In this document: in pieces, positions 17,151 through 27,549 of the stretch
How the letters are laid out: every line of letters begins with the position of its first letter
How positions within the stretch are numbered: position 1 is the first letter of the stretch
Assembly: GCA_947489315.1 (NCBI GenBank)
Contig: CANLCX010000002.1
Span: 1 to 64,000, forward strand
DNA from: an uncultured Sphingomonadaceae bacterium
Lineage (GTDB): Bacteria > Pseudomonadota > Alphaproteobacteria > Sphingomonadales > Sphingomonadaceae
Length of the DNA: 64,000 nucleotides
Reading direction: 5' to 3'
Notes under the pieces: generated by a model
The model's database searches: none
What the model saw: only the letters and a program-made list of their open reading frames with translations
What the model was told of the DNA's origin: nothing
Translations under genes and position numbers: made by a program

Positions 17151-17831
17151 ATGAGTGATCAGCTGACACTATCAGCCGAGCCTCGCGAACGGGCTGGCAA
17201 GGGAGCCTCCCGTGCACTACGTCGCGAAGGCCGCATACCCGCCGTTATTTATGGCGATAAAAAAGAACCTGTGACGATTCATTTGGACGAACGTGCGCTG
17301 AACAAGCTGCTCGGAACCGGTGTATTCATGAACTCGCTGGTCATGGTGGATGTGAACGGTGAAATAACCCGTACCCTGCCAAAAGATGTTGCTTTTGATC
17401 CGGTCTCTGACCGTGCTCTGCATGTTGATTTTTTCCGCCTCGCCAAAGGCGCGAAGGTACAGGTCAACATCCCTGTTATGTTCGTAAACGAAGAAGAATC
17501 ACCTGGTCTGAAACGTGGCGGCGTGTTGAACGTTGTTCGCTTCGAACTGGACCTTATGTGTGACGCCGACAAAATTCCTGATCAAATCGAGATCGATGTG
17601 ACCGGTTTGGAAATTGGCGATTCAATTCACATTTCCAACGTTACCCTGCCCGATGGTTCTGAAAGCTCGATCACTGATCGCGACTTCACCATTGCTGGTG
17701 TAACCGCTCCATCCGCTCTGAAATCTTCCGACGACGAAGCAGAAGAGGCCGAAGGCGAAGAGGGTGAAGAAGGCGCAGAAGGCGAAGCAGCTGAAGGCGG
17801 CGAAGGCGAAGGCGAAAAGTCAGACGACTAG
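17151..17831 (+). CDS. rplY: 50S ribosomal protein L25/Ctc with acidic tail
   Basis: A 226-residue long-form L25 (Ctc/TL5 type). The N-terminal 5S rRNA-binding domain has [10 protein letters not shown]-x-Leu-Arg-Arg-Glu-Gly-x-Ile-Pro-Ala-Val-Ile-Tyr-Gly (split over residues 11-34), followed by the beta-rich C-terminal domain. The last ~35 residues are Glu/Gly/Ala-rich and acidic. It is co-directional with pth, as is common in bacteria, but a terminator separates the two. GGAG precedes the ATG. Confidence 0.96.
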   Translation: MSDQLTLSAEPRERAGKGASRALRREGRIPAVIYGDKKEPVTIHLDERALNKLLGTGVFMNSLVMVDVNGEITRTLPKDVAFDPVSDRALHVDFFRLAKGAKVQVNIPVMFVNEEESPGLKRGGVLNVVRFELDLMCDADKIPDQIEIDVTGLEIGDSIHISNVTLPDGSESSITDRDFTIAGVTAPSALKSSDDEAEEAEGEEGEEGAEGEAAEGGEGEGEKSDD

Positions 17832-17859
17832 ACCTTACCGCATAAATCAATGTAACGAA

Positions 17860-17913
17860 AAACCGTTCATACTAAGCCTATCACCGGGCTTGTCGATGTA
17901 TGAGCGGTTTTTT
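17860..17913 (+). terminator. Terminator between rplY and pth
   Basis: AAACCGTTCATAC (17860-17872) pairs with GTATGAGCGGTTT (17898-17910) with one G-U pair, followed by more T. The T run makes it a good intrinsic terminator. As pth begins only 28 bases later, pth may depend on read-through or its own promoter. Confidence 0.75.
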
Positions 17914-17940
17914 GTATCTGGACTTTAAGGAAACCAAGAA

Positions 17941-18513
17941 ATGCAACTATGGGTCGGCCTTGGCAATCCCGGCGCGCAATATGCGCTCCACCGCCATAAT
18001 GTCGGATTCATGGTGATTGATGCCTTGGAAGAAATACATGGCTTTCCTGCCCCCAAACAGAAATTCCAAGGCTGGGCGATCGAAGGCCGGCTCGGTTCAG
18101 AAAAGCTATTATTGCTTAAACCCGCAACGTTCATGAACGAGAGCGGACGAAGCGTTGGCGAGGCCATGCGTTTCTATAAGCTGGAACCGGAGGATGTGAC
18201 TGTCTTCTATGATGAGCTTGACCTCGATCCGTTCAAGATCAAAGTAAAACGTGGCGGCGGTACAGCCGGACATAACGGTATTAAGTCCCTGGTGGCCCAT
18301 ATCGGTCCGGATTTCCGTCGCGTGCGCATTGGCATTGGTCACCCCGGACACAAATCGCGCGTCCATGGTCATGTGCTTGGGAACTATACGAAAGCCGAGA
18401 TTGATCCACTGGCCGGAATGTTGGGCGCTATCGCATCAGAGGCCGAATGGCTGGCCAAAGATAACGACGCCCGGTTCCTCAGTGATGTCGCCCTGCGGCT
18501 GCAGGACGACTAA
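17941..18513 (+). CDS. pth: Peptidyl-tRNA hydrolase
   Basis: A 190-residue protein with Val-Gly-Leu-Gly-Asn-Pro-Gly-x-x-Tyr near residue 4, catalytic His20 in Thr/Leu-His-Arg-His-Asn-Val-Gly-Phe, and Gly-Gly-x-Ala/Thr-Ala-Gly-His-Asn-Gly. It cleaves peptidyl-tRNA released from stalled ribosomes. It lies directly behind rplY and ahead of a convergent PEP-CTERM gene, with ychF further on, a usual neighbourhood (rplY-pth-ychF) here interrupted by the lipase gene. Confidence 0.97.
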   Translation: MQLWVGLGNPGAQYALHRHNVGFMVIDALEEIHGFPAPKQKFQGWAIEGRLGSEKLLLLKPATFMNESGRSVGEAMRFYKLEPEDVTVFYDELDLDPFKIKVKRGGGTAGHNGIKSLVAHIGPDFRRVRIGIGHPGHKSRVHGHVLGNYTKAEIDPLAGMLGAIASEAEWLAKDNDARFLSDVALRLQDD

Positions 18514-18533
18514 CACTGAAGCTATTGATTTCC

Positions 18534-19496
18534 CTAGCTATAGCTAAGTTGAACCCGCTTACGCCGGCGGATGGCTGATCCGGCCATAAAGAAACCAAAA
18601 ATCATCATAGCCCAAGTTGTTGGTTCCGGCACCGAACCCAGCACATTAAACTGACTATCGATATCCCGAGCCAAGGCTTCATGAATCGGTGCTGAAAAAT
18701 GAATGCCATCAAACGAAAATATACCGTCACAATCATTGGCAATCGCTGCGGGTCCGGCGGCTTGGCAAGTTATATCAAGCCTTTGCGATGGCAATCCAAG
18801 AGCGCCTGGATCGGTTAATATACGATCAAAAAAATCAAAATAGCTGTAGCGGAACAAACTTGTATCGCCCGTAAGACTAAGCCCGGCTAACTCTTCCGTC
18901 AGATACTGCTCGGCACTGAAACCCAATGGTCCGGCAACTGGGAAGCCGGTCAACAGAACGTTCCTCACACCAAGATCATTCAATGCCTGTACGCCCGCAG
19001 CATAATCCTGCGCGGACTGACGAATGAACATATCAGCAGCGGCCGGATCATCCGGCGCATTGAAAACATCGTTGCCGCCAAAGTTGAGGATATATAGTCC
19101 GTTCGAATCCACCTGGTTGCCCGCTGCCAAATAGCCGGCATAGAGACCCAGCTGCTCACCAAAATCGGGAACTTGTGGATTAGTGTTCGAAGCACGAGCA
19201 CCGCCAAATGCAAAATTGGTTCCGCCCTGCAAGGAAGCAACGGTGGGCGCACCGAACAGCTCGATGCTCAACAAATCGGTATAATCATAGCCATTGGTGA
19301 AACGACCATTGAAATAGCCTTGCGAAGCCGCAGGAATAGCGCCTCCGGTTGCCGTAAAAATATTCCCCGCATCAACAAGACTATCGCCAAAAACGGTGAG
19401 AGAGGTGAACCGCGCTGTGTCACGCTCGGCTTGTGCCGGTACCGCAGATGCCAATATCAGCCCGCCTGCGATCGCCCCTAAAAGTCGTGCCTTCAT
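18534..19496 (-). CDS. Secreted GDSL/SGNH lipase-like protein with PEP-CTERM tail
   Basis: A 320-residue exported hydrolase. It has a signal peptide (about 1-23), block I Val-Phe-Gly-Asp-Ser39-Leu-Val-Asp-Ala-Gly-Asn, block III Phe-Gly-Gly-Asn-Asp and block V Asp-Gly-Ile-His, so the Ser-Asp-His catalytic set is present. The C-terminus is Val-Pro-Glu-Pro-Thr-Thr-Trp-Ala, a hydrophobic helix and Arg-Arg-Arg-Lys-Arg: a PEP-x-x-WA sorting tail recognised by exosortases. The exosortase at 59279-60829 could process it. It sits between pth and ychF and looks inserted into a common gene order. Substrate unknown. Confidence 0.88.
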   Translation of the reverse strand: MKARLLGAIAGGLILASAVPAQAERDTARFTSLTVFGDSLVDAGNIFTATGGAIPAASQGYFNGRFTNGYDYTDLLSIELFGAPTVASLQGGTNFAFGGARASNTNPQVPDFGEQLGLYAGYLAAGNQVDSNGLYILNFGGNDVFNAPDDPAAADMFIRQSAQDYAAGVQALNDLGVRNVLLTGFPVAGPLGFSAEQYLTEELAGLSLTGDTSLFRYSYFDFFDRILTDPGALGLPSQRLDITCQAAGPAAIANDCDGIFSFDGIHFSAPIHEALARDIDSQFNVLGSVPEPTTWAMMIFGFFMAGSAIRRRKRVQLSYS

Positions 19497-19638
19497 ACCC
19501 GTTCTCCCCGTTATTAATCGTTAATTTTCGTTAACCTGCACGGATTTAGCAATGAAAGCAATCGCCATTGCATGTTGTTACTGGTAATCGCAAAGGAGGC
19601 CCGCTATCGAGCACGCTTAATTCCACGGAGTGACATAA

Positions 19639-20739
19639 ATGGGTTTCAAATGCGGTATCGTTGGCCTTCCCAACGTTGGAAAATCAACGCTGTTTAATGC
19701 GCTCACCGAAACGCAGGCGGCGCAGGCGGCCAATTATCCATTTTGTACGATCGAGCCCAATGTCGGACAGGTGGCTGTGCCAGACCCACGCTTGAACAAG
19801 ATTGCCGAAATTGCTGGCAGCGCAAAGATTATCGAAACCCAGCTTGCCTTTGTCGATATTGCTGGCCTTGTAAAAGGCGCATCACAGGGCGAAGGTCTGG
19901 GCAATCAGTTCCTCGGCAACATCCGTGAAGTGGACGCGGTTGTGCATGTCCTGCGTTGTTTTGAAGATGATGATATCCAGCATGTCTCGAACAAAGTCGA
20001 TCCGCTGTCCGACGCCGAAATTGTCGAAACAGAATTGCTGCTCTCTGATCTCGAAAGCCTTGAAAAACGCGTCCCGGCTTTTGAGAAAAAGGCCACCAGC
20101 GGCGACAAGGAGGCCAAAATTGCGGCCAGTGTTCTTGGTCAAACATTGGAATTGCTCCGTGATGGCAAACCCGCGCGGTTGACCAAGCCCAATGATGATG
20201 AAGAACAACGGATTTTTGATCAATCGCAACTGCTAACCGCCAAACCCGTACTCTATGTTTGCAATGTCGATGAAGGTGAAGCGGCGAACGGCAATGAACT
20301 GAGCGCACAGGTTTTTGAGAAGGCCAAAGCAGAGGGCGCAGAAGCCGTTATTGTGTCCGCTGCGATCGAATCAGAACTGGTTGGCATGGAAGCCGAAGAA
20401 CGCAGCGAATATCTCGCAGAACTGGGTTTGGAAGAATCGGGCCTCGCTCGGGTTATCCGCGCTGGATATCAGCTGCTCGATCTGCAAACTTTCTTCACCG
20501 CTGGGCCCAAGGAGGCCCGTGCATGGACCGTCCATAAAGGGGCCAAAGCACCGCAAGCGGCTGGCGAGATTCACACCGACTTTGAACGCGGCTTCATTCG
20601 CGCAGAAACCATTGCCTATGATGATTATGTCTCACTGGGCGGTGAAAGCGCCGCGCGCGATGCCGGGAAGCTGCGTCAGGAAGGCAAAGAATATGTTGCT
20701 CAGGATGGCGATATCATGAATTTCAAATTCAATGTCTGA
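19639..20739 (+). CDS. ychF: Redox-regulated ATPase / OBG-type GTPase-fold protein YchF
   Basis: A 366-residue protein with Gly-Leu-Pro-Asn-Val-Gly-Lys-Ser-Thr-Leu-Phe (P-loop), Ala-Asn-Tyr-Pro-Phe-Cys-Thr-Ile-Glu-Pro-Asn, Asp-Ile-Ala-Gly-Leu-Val-Lys-Gly-Ala and a C-terminal TGS-like domain ending in a Gly-Asp-Ile-Met-Asn-Phe-Lys-Phe-Asn motif. YchF/Ola1 proteins bind ribosomes and prefer ATP over GTP. The length is standard. It follows pth apart from the inserted lipase gene. Confidence 0.97.
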   Translation: MGFKCGIVGLPNVGKSTLFNALTETQAAQAANYPFCTIEPNVGQVAVPDPRLNKIAEIAGSAKIIETQLAFVDIAGLVKGASQGEGLGNQFLGNIREVDAVVHVLRCFEDDDIQHVSNKVDPLSDAEIVETELLLSDLESLEKRVPAFEKKATSGDKEAKIAASVLGQTLELLRDGKPARLTKPNDDEEQRIFDQSQLLTAKPVLYVCNVDEGEAANGNELSAQVFEKAKAEGAEAVIVSAAIESELVGMEAEERSEYLAELGLEESGLARVIRAGYQLLDLQTFFTAGPKEARAWTVHKGAKAPQAAGEIHTDFERGFIRAETIAYDDYVSLGGESAARDAGKLRQEGKEYVAQDGDIMNFKFNV

Positions 20740-20756
20740 CTTGTCATAAAAGCTCG

Positions 20757-20776
20757 TTAGACTGGCAACAGTCTAA
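20757..20776 (+). other. Hairpin with GCAA loop before the phosphodiesterase gene
   Basis: TTAGACTG-GCAA-CAGTCTAA is a perfect 8-bp stem with a GNRA-type loop. It lies 18 bases after the ychF stop and just before the AGGGG ribosome-binding site of the next gene. There is no T run, so it may affect mRNA stability or translation rather than end transcription. Confidence 0.5.
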
Positions 20777-20786
20777 GGGGAAAATA

Positions 20787-22034
20787 ATGATTCGATATAT
20801 ATTACAGGCATTTGTTGCTGGCGCTTTATTGACAGGGTGCGCGTCTGCCCAGACAACCGGATCCTCTGCAACTGGCGAAGCCCCCCTGCCCACTGCACAA
20901 AACCGCGATCCGGTTACGATATTGATATCCATTGACGGTTTTCGTCCTGATTATCTGAACCGCGGCATCACCCCTAATCTGAGCGCACTGGCAGCATCCG
21001 GCATTTATGCCGACATGCGGTCGAGCTTTCCGACCAAGACCTTCCCCAATCACTGGACATTGGTAACCGGCAAGCGGCCGGATAATCATGGCATTGTCGG
21101 CAACAGCATGGAAGATGTGGCCCGGCCAGGCGAAAAATTCACCATGTCCAACAAAGACCCGTTCTGGTGGGATCAGTCGGAGCCCATCTGGATAACGGCG
21201 GAAAAGCAAGGTGTCCGGGCAGCCACCATGTTCTGGCCGGGATCTGAAGTCGAGCTGGATGGAACACGTCCGAGTGACTGGTGGCCCTTTTCACAGGCCC
21301 TTTCCGACGACCGCCGTGTCAATGCCGTGATCGACTGGATGCGGCGACCGACAGCGACGCGCCCCCAGCTGGTCACACTCTATTTTGATTCGGTGGATAC
21401 AGCGGGGCATTTTTTTGGACCAGCGCCGAGCGAAAAACTCCATGCCGCGATCAGCGCGATCGATAAGAATATTGGAAGCCTCGTTGAGCAATTTGCTGCG
21501 TTGGGACAACCCGTCAATTTCGTGATCACATCGGACCATGGCATGGCCGAGACTCATCCCGACCGGGTCATCTATCTTGATCGGATATTACCGCGCGACC
21601 AATATCGGCTGGTTGTTGATGGGAATTATGCAGGCATCGAACCGCTGGCGGAAGACATGAGCGCCATCGATGCCGCCTTCCTGAAACCGCATGAGAATAT
21701 GGAATGCTGGAAGAGAGAAAATATTCCTGCCCGTTTTCAATATGGCAAAAACCCGCGCGTGCCCTCCATCATTTGCCTGCCGACAACCGGCTGGGTTGTT
21801 TATCAGGATAAACCGGAATGGATGACCGGAATTGGCGGCGGCCATGGCTATGATCATCTGCATCCGGACATGATCGCGTTTTTCCTCGCCAGCGGCCCTG
21901 ACATTATAGGCAATGGCAAGATTACGACTTTCGACAATGTGGACATCTATTCGCTGCTGGCGCATTTGATCGACATTGATCCGAACAAGAGCGACGGCGA
22001 TATCTCTCCATTTGAACAGGGGATAAAACCCTGA
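20787..22034 (+). CDS. Lipoprotein nucleotide pyrophosphatase/phosphodiesterase (NPP family)
   Basis: A 415-residue protein with a lipobox Leu-Thr-Gly-Cys18. The alkaline-phosphatase-superfamily core is complete: Ser-Ile-Asp-Gly-Phe-Arg-Pro-Asp, nucleophile Thr in Phe-Pro-Thr-Lys-Thr-Phe-Pro-Asn-His, Asp-Ser-Val-Asp-x-x-Gly-His, Ser-Asp-His-Gly-Met and a late Gly-Gly-Gly-His-Gly-Tyr. Members use two zinc ions to hydrolyse nucleotide or lipid phosphodiesters outside the cytoplasm. It is probably anchored in the outer membrane or periplasm. It may be co-transcribed with the MaoC gene 42 bases downstream. Substrate not predictable. Confidence 0.88.
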   Translation: MIRYILQAFVAGALLTGCASAQTTGSSATGEAPLPTAQNRDPVTILISIDGFRPDYLNRGITPNLSALAASGIYADMRSSFPTKTFPNHWTLVTGKRPDNHGIVGNSMEDVARPGEKFTMSNKDPFWWDQSEPIWITAEKQGVRAATMFWPGSEVELDGTRPSDWWPFSQALSDDRRVNAVIDWMRRPTATRPQLVTLYFDSVDTAGHFFGPAPSEKLHAAISAIDKNIGSLVEQFAALGQPVNFVITSDHGMAETHPDRVIYLDRILPRDQYRLVVDGNYAGIEPLAEDMSAIDAAFLKPHENMECWKRENIPARFQYGKNPRVPSIICLPTTGWVVYQDKPEWMTGIGGGHGYDHLHPDMIAFFLASGPDIIGNGKITTFDNVDIYSLLAHLIDIDPNKSDGDISPFEQGIKP

Positions 22035-22075
22035 AGCCTTGCCATAGAAACATGGTGTCATCAGAAAGAATATCC

Positions 22076-22522
22076 ATGCTCTATTACGAAGATATCGAGA
22101 TCAACGTCGTCCAGAAATACGGGTCCTATGAAGTGACCCGAGAAGAGGTGATCGAGTTCGCCTCCAAATATGATCCGCAGCCTTTTCATCTCGATGAAGA
22201 CGCAGCCGCCAAGACCCATTTTGGCCGTCTGTCCGCCAGTGGCTGGCACAGCGCGGCCATGATGATGCGGATGATGGTTGACCAGATGAACGCCAACAAG
22301 CAGGCGGGATTGGGCTCGCCGGGTGTTGAGAACCTGCGCTGGCTAAAGCCCGTCTATCCCGGCGACACGCTGCGCTGCGAACATGTCACGCTGGAGAAGC
22401 GGCGGTCCGAAAGCCGCCCGGATATGGGTATCATGAAGGGTAAAATCACTGTGCTTAACCAGCATGACGAGCAAGTCATGACGATGGAAAGCACAGGACT
22501 CATAAAAGTCCGCGGGGACTGA
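22076..22522 (+). CDS. MaoC-like acyl dehydratase
   Basis: A 148-residue single-hotdog protein. Tyr-Asp-Pro-Gln-Pro-Phe-His-Leu-Asp near residue 37 is the hydratase motif with the catalytic Asp/His pair, followed by Ala-Ser-Gly-Trp-His. Such proteins hydrate enoyl-CoA or relatives. I prefer the ATG at 22076, preceded by an AGAAAGA site, over the GTG/ATG codons near 22052. It is followed by the convergent lipoprotein gene 8 bases away. Confidence 0.85.
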   Translation: MLYYEDIEINVVQKYGSYEVTREEVIEFASKYDPQPFHLDEDAAAKTHFGRLSASGWHSAAMMMRMMVDQMNANKQAGLGSPGVENLRWLKPVYPGDTLRCEHVTLEKRRSESRPDMGIMKGKITVLNQHDEQVMTMESTGLIKVRGD

Positions 22523-22530
22523 TCAGTCCG

Positions 22531-23058
22531 TTACGCGCCGCATTCGTAAATGCCTTCATACATGTTGGAACCCGATTCATCCTGACTGATTTTCAGCGTC
22601 GCTGGCCAGAAATAGGTGCCTTCTTTTTCGCTGCTGGGTTCGCCGCCGGGATGTTCGATTGTCACTTCAACCGCTTCACTGGAAAACACGCCACCGGCTT
22701 CCACTTGCGCAAGGCCAACACCATTACGTTCCAGGACCACGACCGTATCGTTGATCTTGATCGCGCCTTTGCCCGCGATCTTGTCGCTATCCGGCGCGGT
22801 GGCGGCAAATAGAGGTTCTGTATTGCCTTGAGCAATAAATGCGCATCCTGCGCCTGCCTCTATGGCCTGGCTAAATTCATCATAGACCATCGGCATTAAC
22901 ATCGGGCGACCGATGCCATCACCGATGCTACCATCGGGTTCCACGGGCAGGACCTCTTCTTCTGATTCTTCTGCAGGGCTAGCCGGTTTATCGCTCTCAA
23001 CCGGAGAACAGCCGGCAAATATCAATGCGGCAAGAGCCAAAGCCAAAATTCTCATCAC
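22531..23058 (-). CDS. Hypothetical lipoprotein
   Basis: A 175-residue protein with a lipobox Phe-Ala-Gly-Cys near residue 16, then a Glu/Pro/Ser-rich linker and a domain with two cysteines (in Gly-Ala-Gly-Cys-Ala-Phe and the terminal Glu-Cys-Gly-Ala) that could form a disulfide. I do not recognise the family. Its ATG overlaps the mutL stop (ATGA), so it is translated in the same transcript, although a functional link to mismatch repair is not implied. Confidence 0.75.
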   Translation of the reverse strand: MMRILALALAALIFAGCSPVESDKPASPAEESEEEVLPVEPDGSIGDGIGRPMLMPMVYDEFSQAIEAGAGCAFIAQGNTEPLFAATAPDSDKIAGKGAIKINDTVVVLERNGVGLAQVEAGGVFSSEAVEVTIEHPGGEPSSEKEGTYFWPATLKISQDESGSNMYEGIYECGA

Positions 23059-24866
23059 TTTCTCCCAAAGAGCTTTTCAATATCGCCATGCGCCAGTTTT
23101 ACCCATGTTGGGCGGCCATGATTGCACTGGCCTGAATGCGGAGTGACTTCCATTTCACGCAGCAAAGCGTTCATTTCAGCAACATTGAGAACCCGCCCTG
23201 CCCGCACTGATCCGTGACAAGCCATAGTCGACGCAACATGGTCTATCCGTTCTTTGAGCGACAGTGCCTCGTCATAAGCACCCAACTCGTCAGCGAGATC
23301 GGTAACCAGGCCTTTGACGTCACCGGATCCCAGCATTGCCGGAGTGGCCCGTACCAACATGGCAGACGGACCAAAGCGTTCCAGTTCCAAACCAAATTCG
23401 GACAGTTCAGCCAAGCGTGCTTCCAGTCGGTCGCAAGCATTTTCATCCAGCTCGACGACTTCCGCCATCAGCAAAGCCTGAGACGCAACCGTGCCGCCTT
23501 CGACAGCCTTGCGCATGCGTTCCAGCACAAGCCGTTCATGAGCGGCATGCTGATCGACAATCACCAGCCCGTCTTCTGCTTCGGCGACGATATAGGTCTT
23601 TGAAACTTGGCCGCGGGCTATACCAAGCGGGTGACTGACGGCTTCGGGCACCGGCTCTGCTGCCTCTTCGGCCCGGCCCATCAACGGAGCAAGCGCATCA
23701 GCATCCATAGCGCTATATGCGTCATTATTATCCCGTACAGCCGACGGATAGGGTTGTGACTGGATCGTCGCCCTGTTTCCCATATGCTGCTGCTGACCAA
23801 AAATACTCGTCTGGGGATCAGGTGCCGAGGTTTCCGTTTGCCAGTTGGCCAAAGCGGATTCCGCAGGGCGCTGCACCGCGCGAAAGCCGCCTTCGTCCAG
23901 AGCGCGCCGCAAGCCGCTGACAATCATCCCGCGGATCATCGCCGGCTCGCGGAAACGAACCTCGGTTTTGGCCGGGTGCACGTTCACGTCCACAAGCTCC
24001 GGCGGCATATCAATAAACAGGGCCACAATAGGATGACGATCCCGCGCCAGCATTTCCGCATAGGCACCGCGAACCGCTCCAACCAAAAGCCGATCTTTGA
24101 CGGGACGCCCATTGACGAACAGAAACTGATGGTCGGCTACCCCACGATTATAGGTTGGCAAACCTGCCACACCAGAAAGCCGGACGTCTTCGCGCACCAG
24201 ATCAACCGCCACGCTATTGGCGCGCAATTCCTTGTTGGTGAGCGCAGCCACCCGGTCAGGACCGCTTTCACCGCCCTGAACCGCAATGGCCTTGCGATTT
24301 TCATGAGTGAGCGTGAATCCGATATCGGGCCGCGCCATAGCAAGCCGGCGGACAACATCCACGCAGGCGGCATATTCACTGCGCGGCGTACGCAGAAATT
24401 TCCGGCGGGCCGGAACTTTGGCAAATAGCTGCTCAACCCGCACTTTGGTGCCCGGCGGAATAGCAGCGGGGCCGTCATTTTCAACTTCACCATGATTGAC
24501 GATTCGCGCCCAACCATCTTCGCCCTCGACTCGGCTTTCGATAGTCAGTCGCGCAACACTGGCAATGGAGGGCAGAGCCTCACCGCGGAAACCCAATGTT
24601 GCGACCATTTCGATCGCTTCATCCGGCAGCTTCGATGTCGCGTGACGTTCGAGCGCCAGGGCAATGTCATCGCGGGTCATGCCGCAGCCATTATCGGCAA
24701 CCTCGATCAGGTCGAGTCCGCCTTGTTCCAATCGGATATTAATTTGGCTCGAACCGGCATCTATCGCATTTTCGACCAGCTCTTTGAGCGCGCTGGCTGG
24801 GCGCTCGACAACTTCACCGGCAGCGATCCGGTTGATCAGGCTATTTGGGAGTCTTCTTATTGACAT
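23055..24866 (-). CDS. mutL: DNA mismatch repair protein MutL
   Basis: A 603-residue GHKL ATPase. The N-terminus reads Ser-Ile-Arg-Arg-Leu-Pro, with Ile-Ala-Ala-Gly-Glu-Val-Val-Glu-Arg-Pro-Ala, the ATP-binding Asp-Asn-Gly-Cys-Gly-Met, and Gly-Phe-Arg-Gly-Glu-Ala-Leu; a long linker and a C-terminal dimerisation domain follow. The endonuclease motif Asp-x-His-Ala-x2-Glu-Arg appears as Asp-Gln-His-Ala-Ala-His-Glu-Arg near residue 440. It couples MutS recognition to repair. The ATG at 24866 gives the family N-terminus; an upstream GTG/ATG extension to 24950 is not needed. It diverges from mreB across a 175-base gap. Confidence 0.96.
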   Translation of the reverse strand: MSIRRLPNSLINRIAAGEVVERPASALKELVENAIDAGSSQINIRLEQGGLDLIEVADNGCGMTRDDIALALERHATSKLPDEAIEMVATLGFRGEALPSIASVARLTIESRVEGEDGWARIVNHGEVENDGPAAIPPGTKVRVEQLFAKVPARRKFLRTPRSEYAACVDVVRRLAMARPDIGFTLTHENRKAIAVQGGESGPDRVAALTNKELRANSVAVDLVREDVRLSGVAGLPTYNRGVADHQFLFVNGRPVKDRLLVGAVRGAYAEMLARDRHPIVALFIDMPPELVDVNVHPAKTEVRFREPAMIRGMIVSGLRRALDEGGFRAVQRPAESALANWQTETSAPDPQTSIFGQQQHMGNRATIQSQPYPSAVRDNNDAYSAMDADALAPLMGRAEEAAEPVPEAVSHPLGIARGQVSKTYIVAEAEDGLVIVDQHAAHERLVLERMRKAVEGGTVASQALLMAEVVELDENACDRLEARLAELSEFGLELERFGPSAMLVRATPAMLGSGDVKGLVTDLADELGAYDEALSLKERIDHVASTMACHGSVRAGRVLNVAEMNALLREMEVTPHSGQCNHGRPTWVKLAHGDIEKLFGRK

Positions 24867-25023
24867 ATCGGCATTCCTAGCCCAAGCGATCATGCCAAGC
24901 GACCCTTGATTGTGACTTAGTTTTTCGGGGTGTTTTGCTGGACGATGCATATGGTTAACTTCATCCCCCGTTCAGCCAAAATATCGCTATAGGTTTAGGG
25001 ATCGGCTTTCGCCGTAAATATAA

Positions 25024-26082
<1,059 letters not shown>

Positions 26083-26125
26083 GGGACAAAATACCGACAT
26101 GACGAAAGTGGAAGGATAAGCAGGA

Positions 26126-27034
26126 ATGGCGCCGCCAAATAACCGGCGCCCAGGATTTTCCAAGCGCGCGCAATATAGTATATTCGCTAGCTATTTACTG
26201 GGCATATTAGGAGCTGTTGTCGGGCTCCTCTTGCTGCTTATCTCTATTTTCGATCCCCAGGGCTTTGCGGTCCTGCGCACCATTGGTGCAGAAGCAACAG
26301 CACCTGTCAGCAAAACCCTCTCAGAAGTCGGCGGGGCCACTGGCAATGCTGGCGAGAATATCTCCGCCTATTTTAACGCCGCATCAAAAAATGCTGCGAT
26401 GAAACGCGAGATCGAGAAAAGCCGCATCGAAATATTGGAAGCGCGCGCTATTAAGCAAGAAAATGAGCGGCTAAAACGGTTGCTCGATCTGGACAAAGAA
26501 GTCCCTGAAGCCATCGGTATGGCGCGATTAATCAGTTCCACCTCCTCTAGTTCCCGACGAATGGCTACTCTGGGACTGGGAACCACAGATGGCATTTTAA
26601 TCGGCCAGCCCGTCCGGGCGCCCGAAGGCTTGGTTGGACGGGTTCTGGAAGCCGGTCCCACAACTGCCCGAATATTGCTTGTCTCAGATGGCCAGAATGT
26701 GACGCCGGTAAAAAGGGCTAGCGACGAGCTACCGGCTTTTGCAACGGGTCGCGGTGACGGCACTGTTGAAGTGCGCCCTATCAACCTAGGCACAAACCCC
26801 TTTAAGGGCGGCGACCTATTGATCACATCTGGCAGCGGCGGCCTATATGCACCGGGGATTCCAGTCGCTGTCGTTATTCGTAAAACCGAAACCGGGGCCA
26901 TCGCCCGAATATTGGCCAACTCAGCAAAAGTTAGTCATGTTATCGTCCAACCCATGTTTCAAGCCGAAACGGTGGCCGCCATTAAGCAGGAAAAAATTGA
27001 CGAGGCCGAAACGGCTATCGAAGGCGGAGAATAA
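26126..27034 (+). CDS. mreC: Rod shape-determining protein MreC
   Basis: A 302-residue bitopic inner-membrane protein: a basic N-terminus (Asn-Arg-Arg-Pro), one membrane helix (about 20-42), a coiled coil with Glu-Asn-Glu-Arg-Leu-Lys-Arg-Leu-Leu-Asp-Leu near 105-120, and the periplasmic beta domain with Gly-Arg-Val-Leu-Glu-Ala-Gly-Pro. MreC activates PBP2 in the elongasome. Its stop overlaps the mreD start by one base. Confidence 0.95.
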   Translation: MAPPNNRRPGFSKRAQYSIFASYLLGILGAVVGLLLLLISIFDPQGFAVLRTIGAEATAPVSKTLSEVGGATGNAGENISAYFNAASKNAAMKREIEKSRIEILEARAIKQENERLKRLLDLDKEVPEAIGMARLISSTSSSSRRMATLGLGTTDGILIGQPVRAPEGLVGRVLEAGPTTARILLVSDGQNVTPVKRASDELPAFATGRGDGTVEVRPINLGTNPFKGGDLLITSGSGGLYAPGIPVAVVIRKTETGAIARILANSAKVSHVIVQPMFQAETVAAIKQEKIDEAETAIEGGE

Positions 27035-27549
27035 TGGCGAAACCCTATCGTTCCCGTATCAATCGGCAACCTTCCCAATTTCGCATCAAATTCATTCCGT
27101 CTATCACCGTCATTTTGGGTTCGATGGTTACAGCACTGCCCTTGATAACCGATTATCCGATATTGCCGCCTCTGGGCCTATTAGTATTGCTATCTTGGCG
27201 GTTGATCCGCCCAGGCTATTGGCCGGTATGGGCAGGCTTCCCTTTGGGTATGATGGATGACATATTTAGCGGACAACCCTTTGGCAGCGCCGCATTTTTA
27301 TGGTCGCTGGTATTTATCGCGCTAGAGACCCTCGACCGGCGCGGTGTTGGCAGAGATTATTGGCAGGACTGGCTTATCGCCTCCCTTTCGATCATTTTTG
27401 TGCTAATATGCGGTATGCTGATCATAGACTTTCAAAGCAATTTACTCCGGCTCGAAATATTAGTGCCACAAATCTTGCTTTCGGTCCTGCTCTATCCCTT
27501 CGTAACGCGCCTGATCGGAGCCATCGATAATTGGCGAGTAGCGGCATGA
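27034..27549 (+). CDS. mreD: Rod shape-determining protein MreD
   Basis: A 171-residue inner-membrane protein with about five hydrophobic segments and Gly-x-x-Asp-Asp-(Ile/Leu)-Phe-Ser-Gly-Gln-Pro-Phe-Gly, the conserved MreD loop. It overlaps mreC by one base and mrdA by four (ATGA), so expression is coupled. MreD binds MreC and tunes its activation of PBP2. Confidence 0.93.
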   Translation: MAKPYRSRINRQPSQFRIKFIPSITVILGSMVTALPLITDYPILPPLGLLVLLSWRLIRPGYWPVWAGFPLGMMDDIFSGQPFGSAAFLWSLVFIALETLDRRGVGRDYWQDWLIASLSIIFVLICGMLIIDFQSNLLRLEILVPQILLSVLLYPFVTRLIGAIDNWRVAA

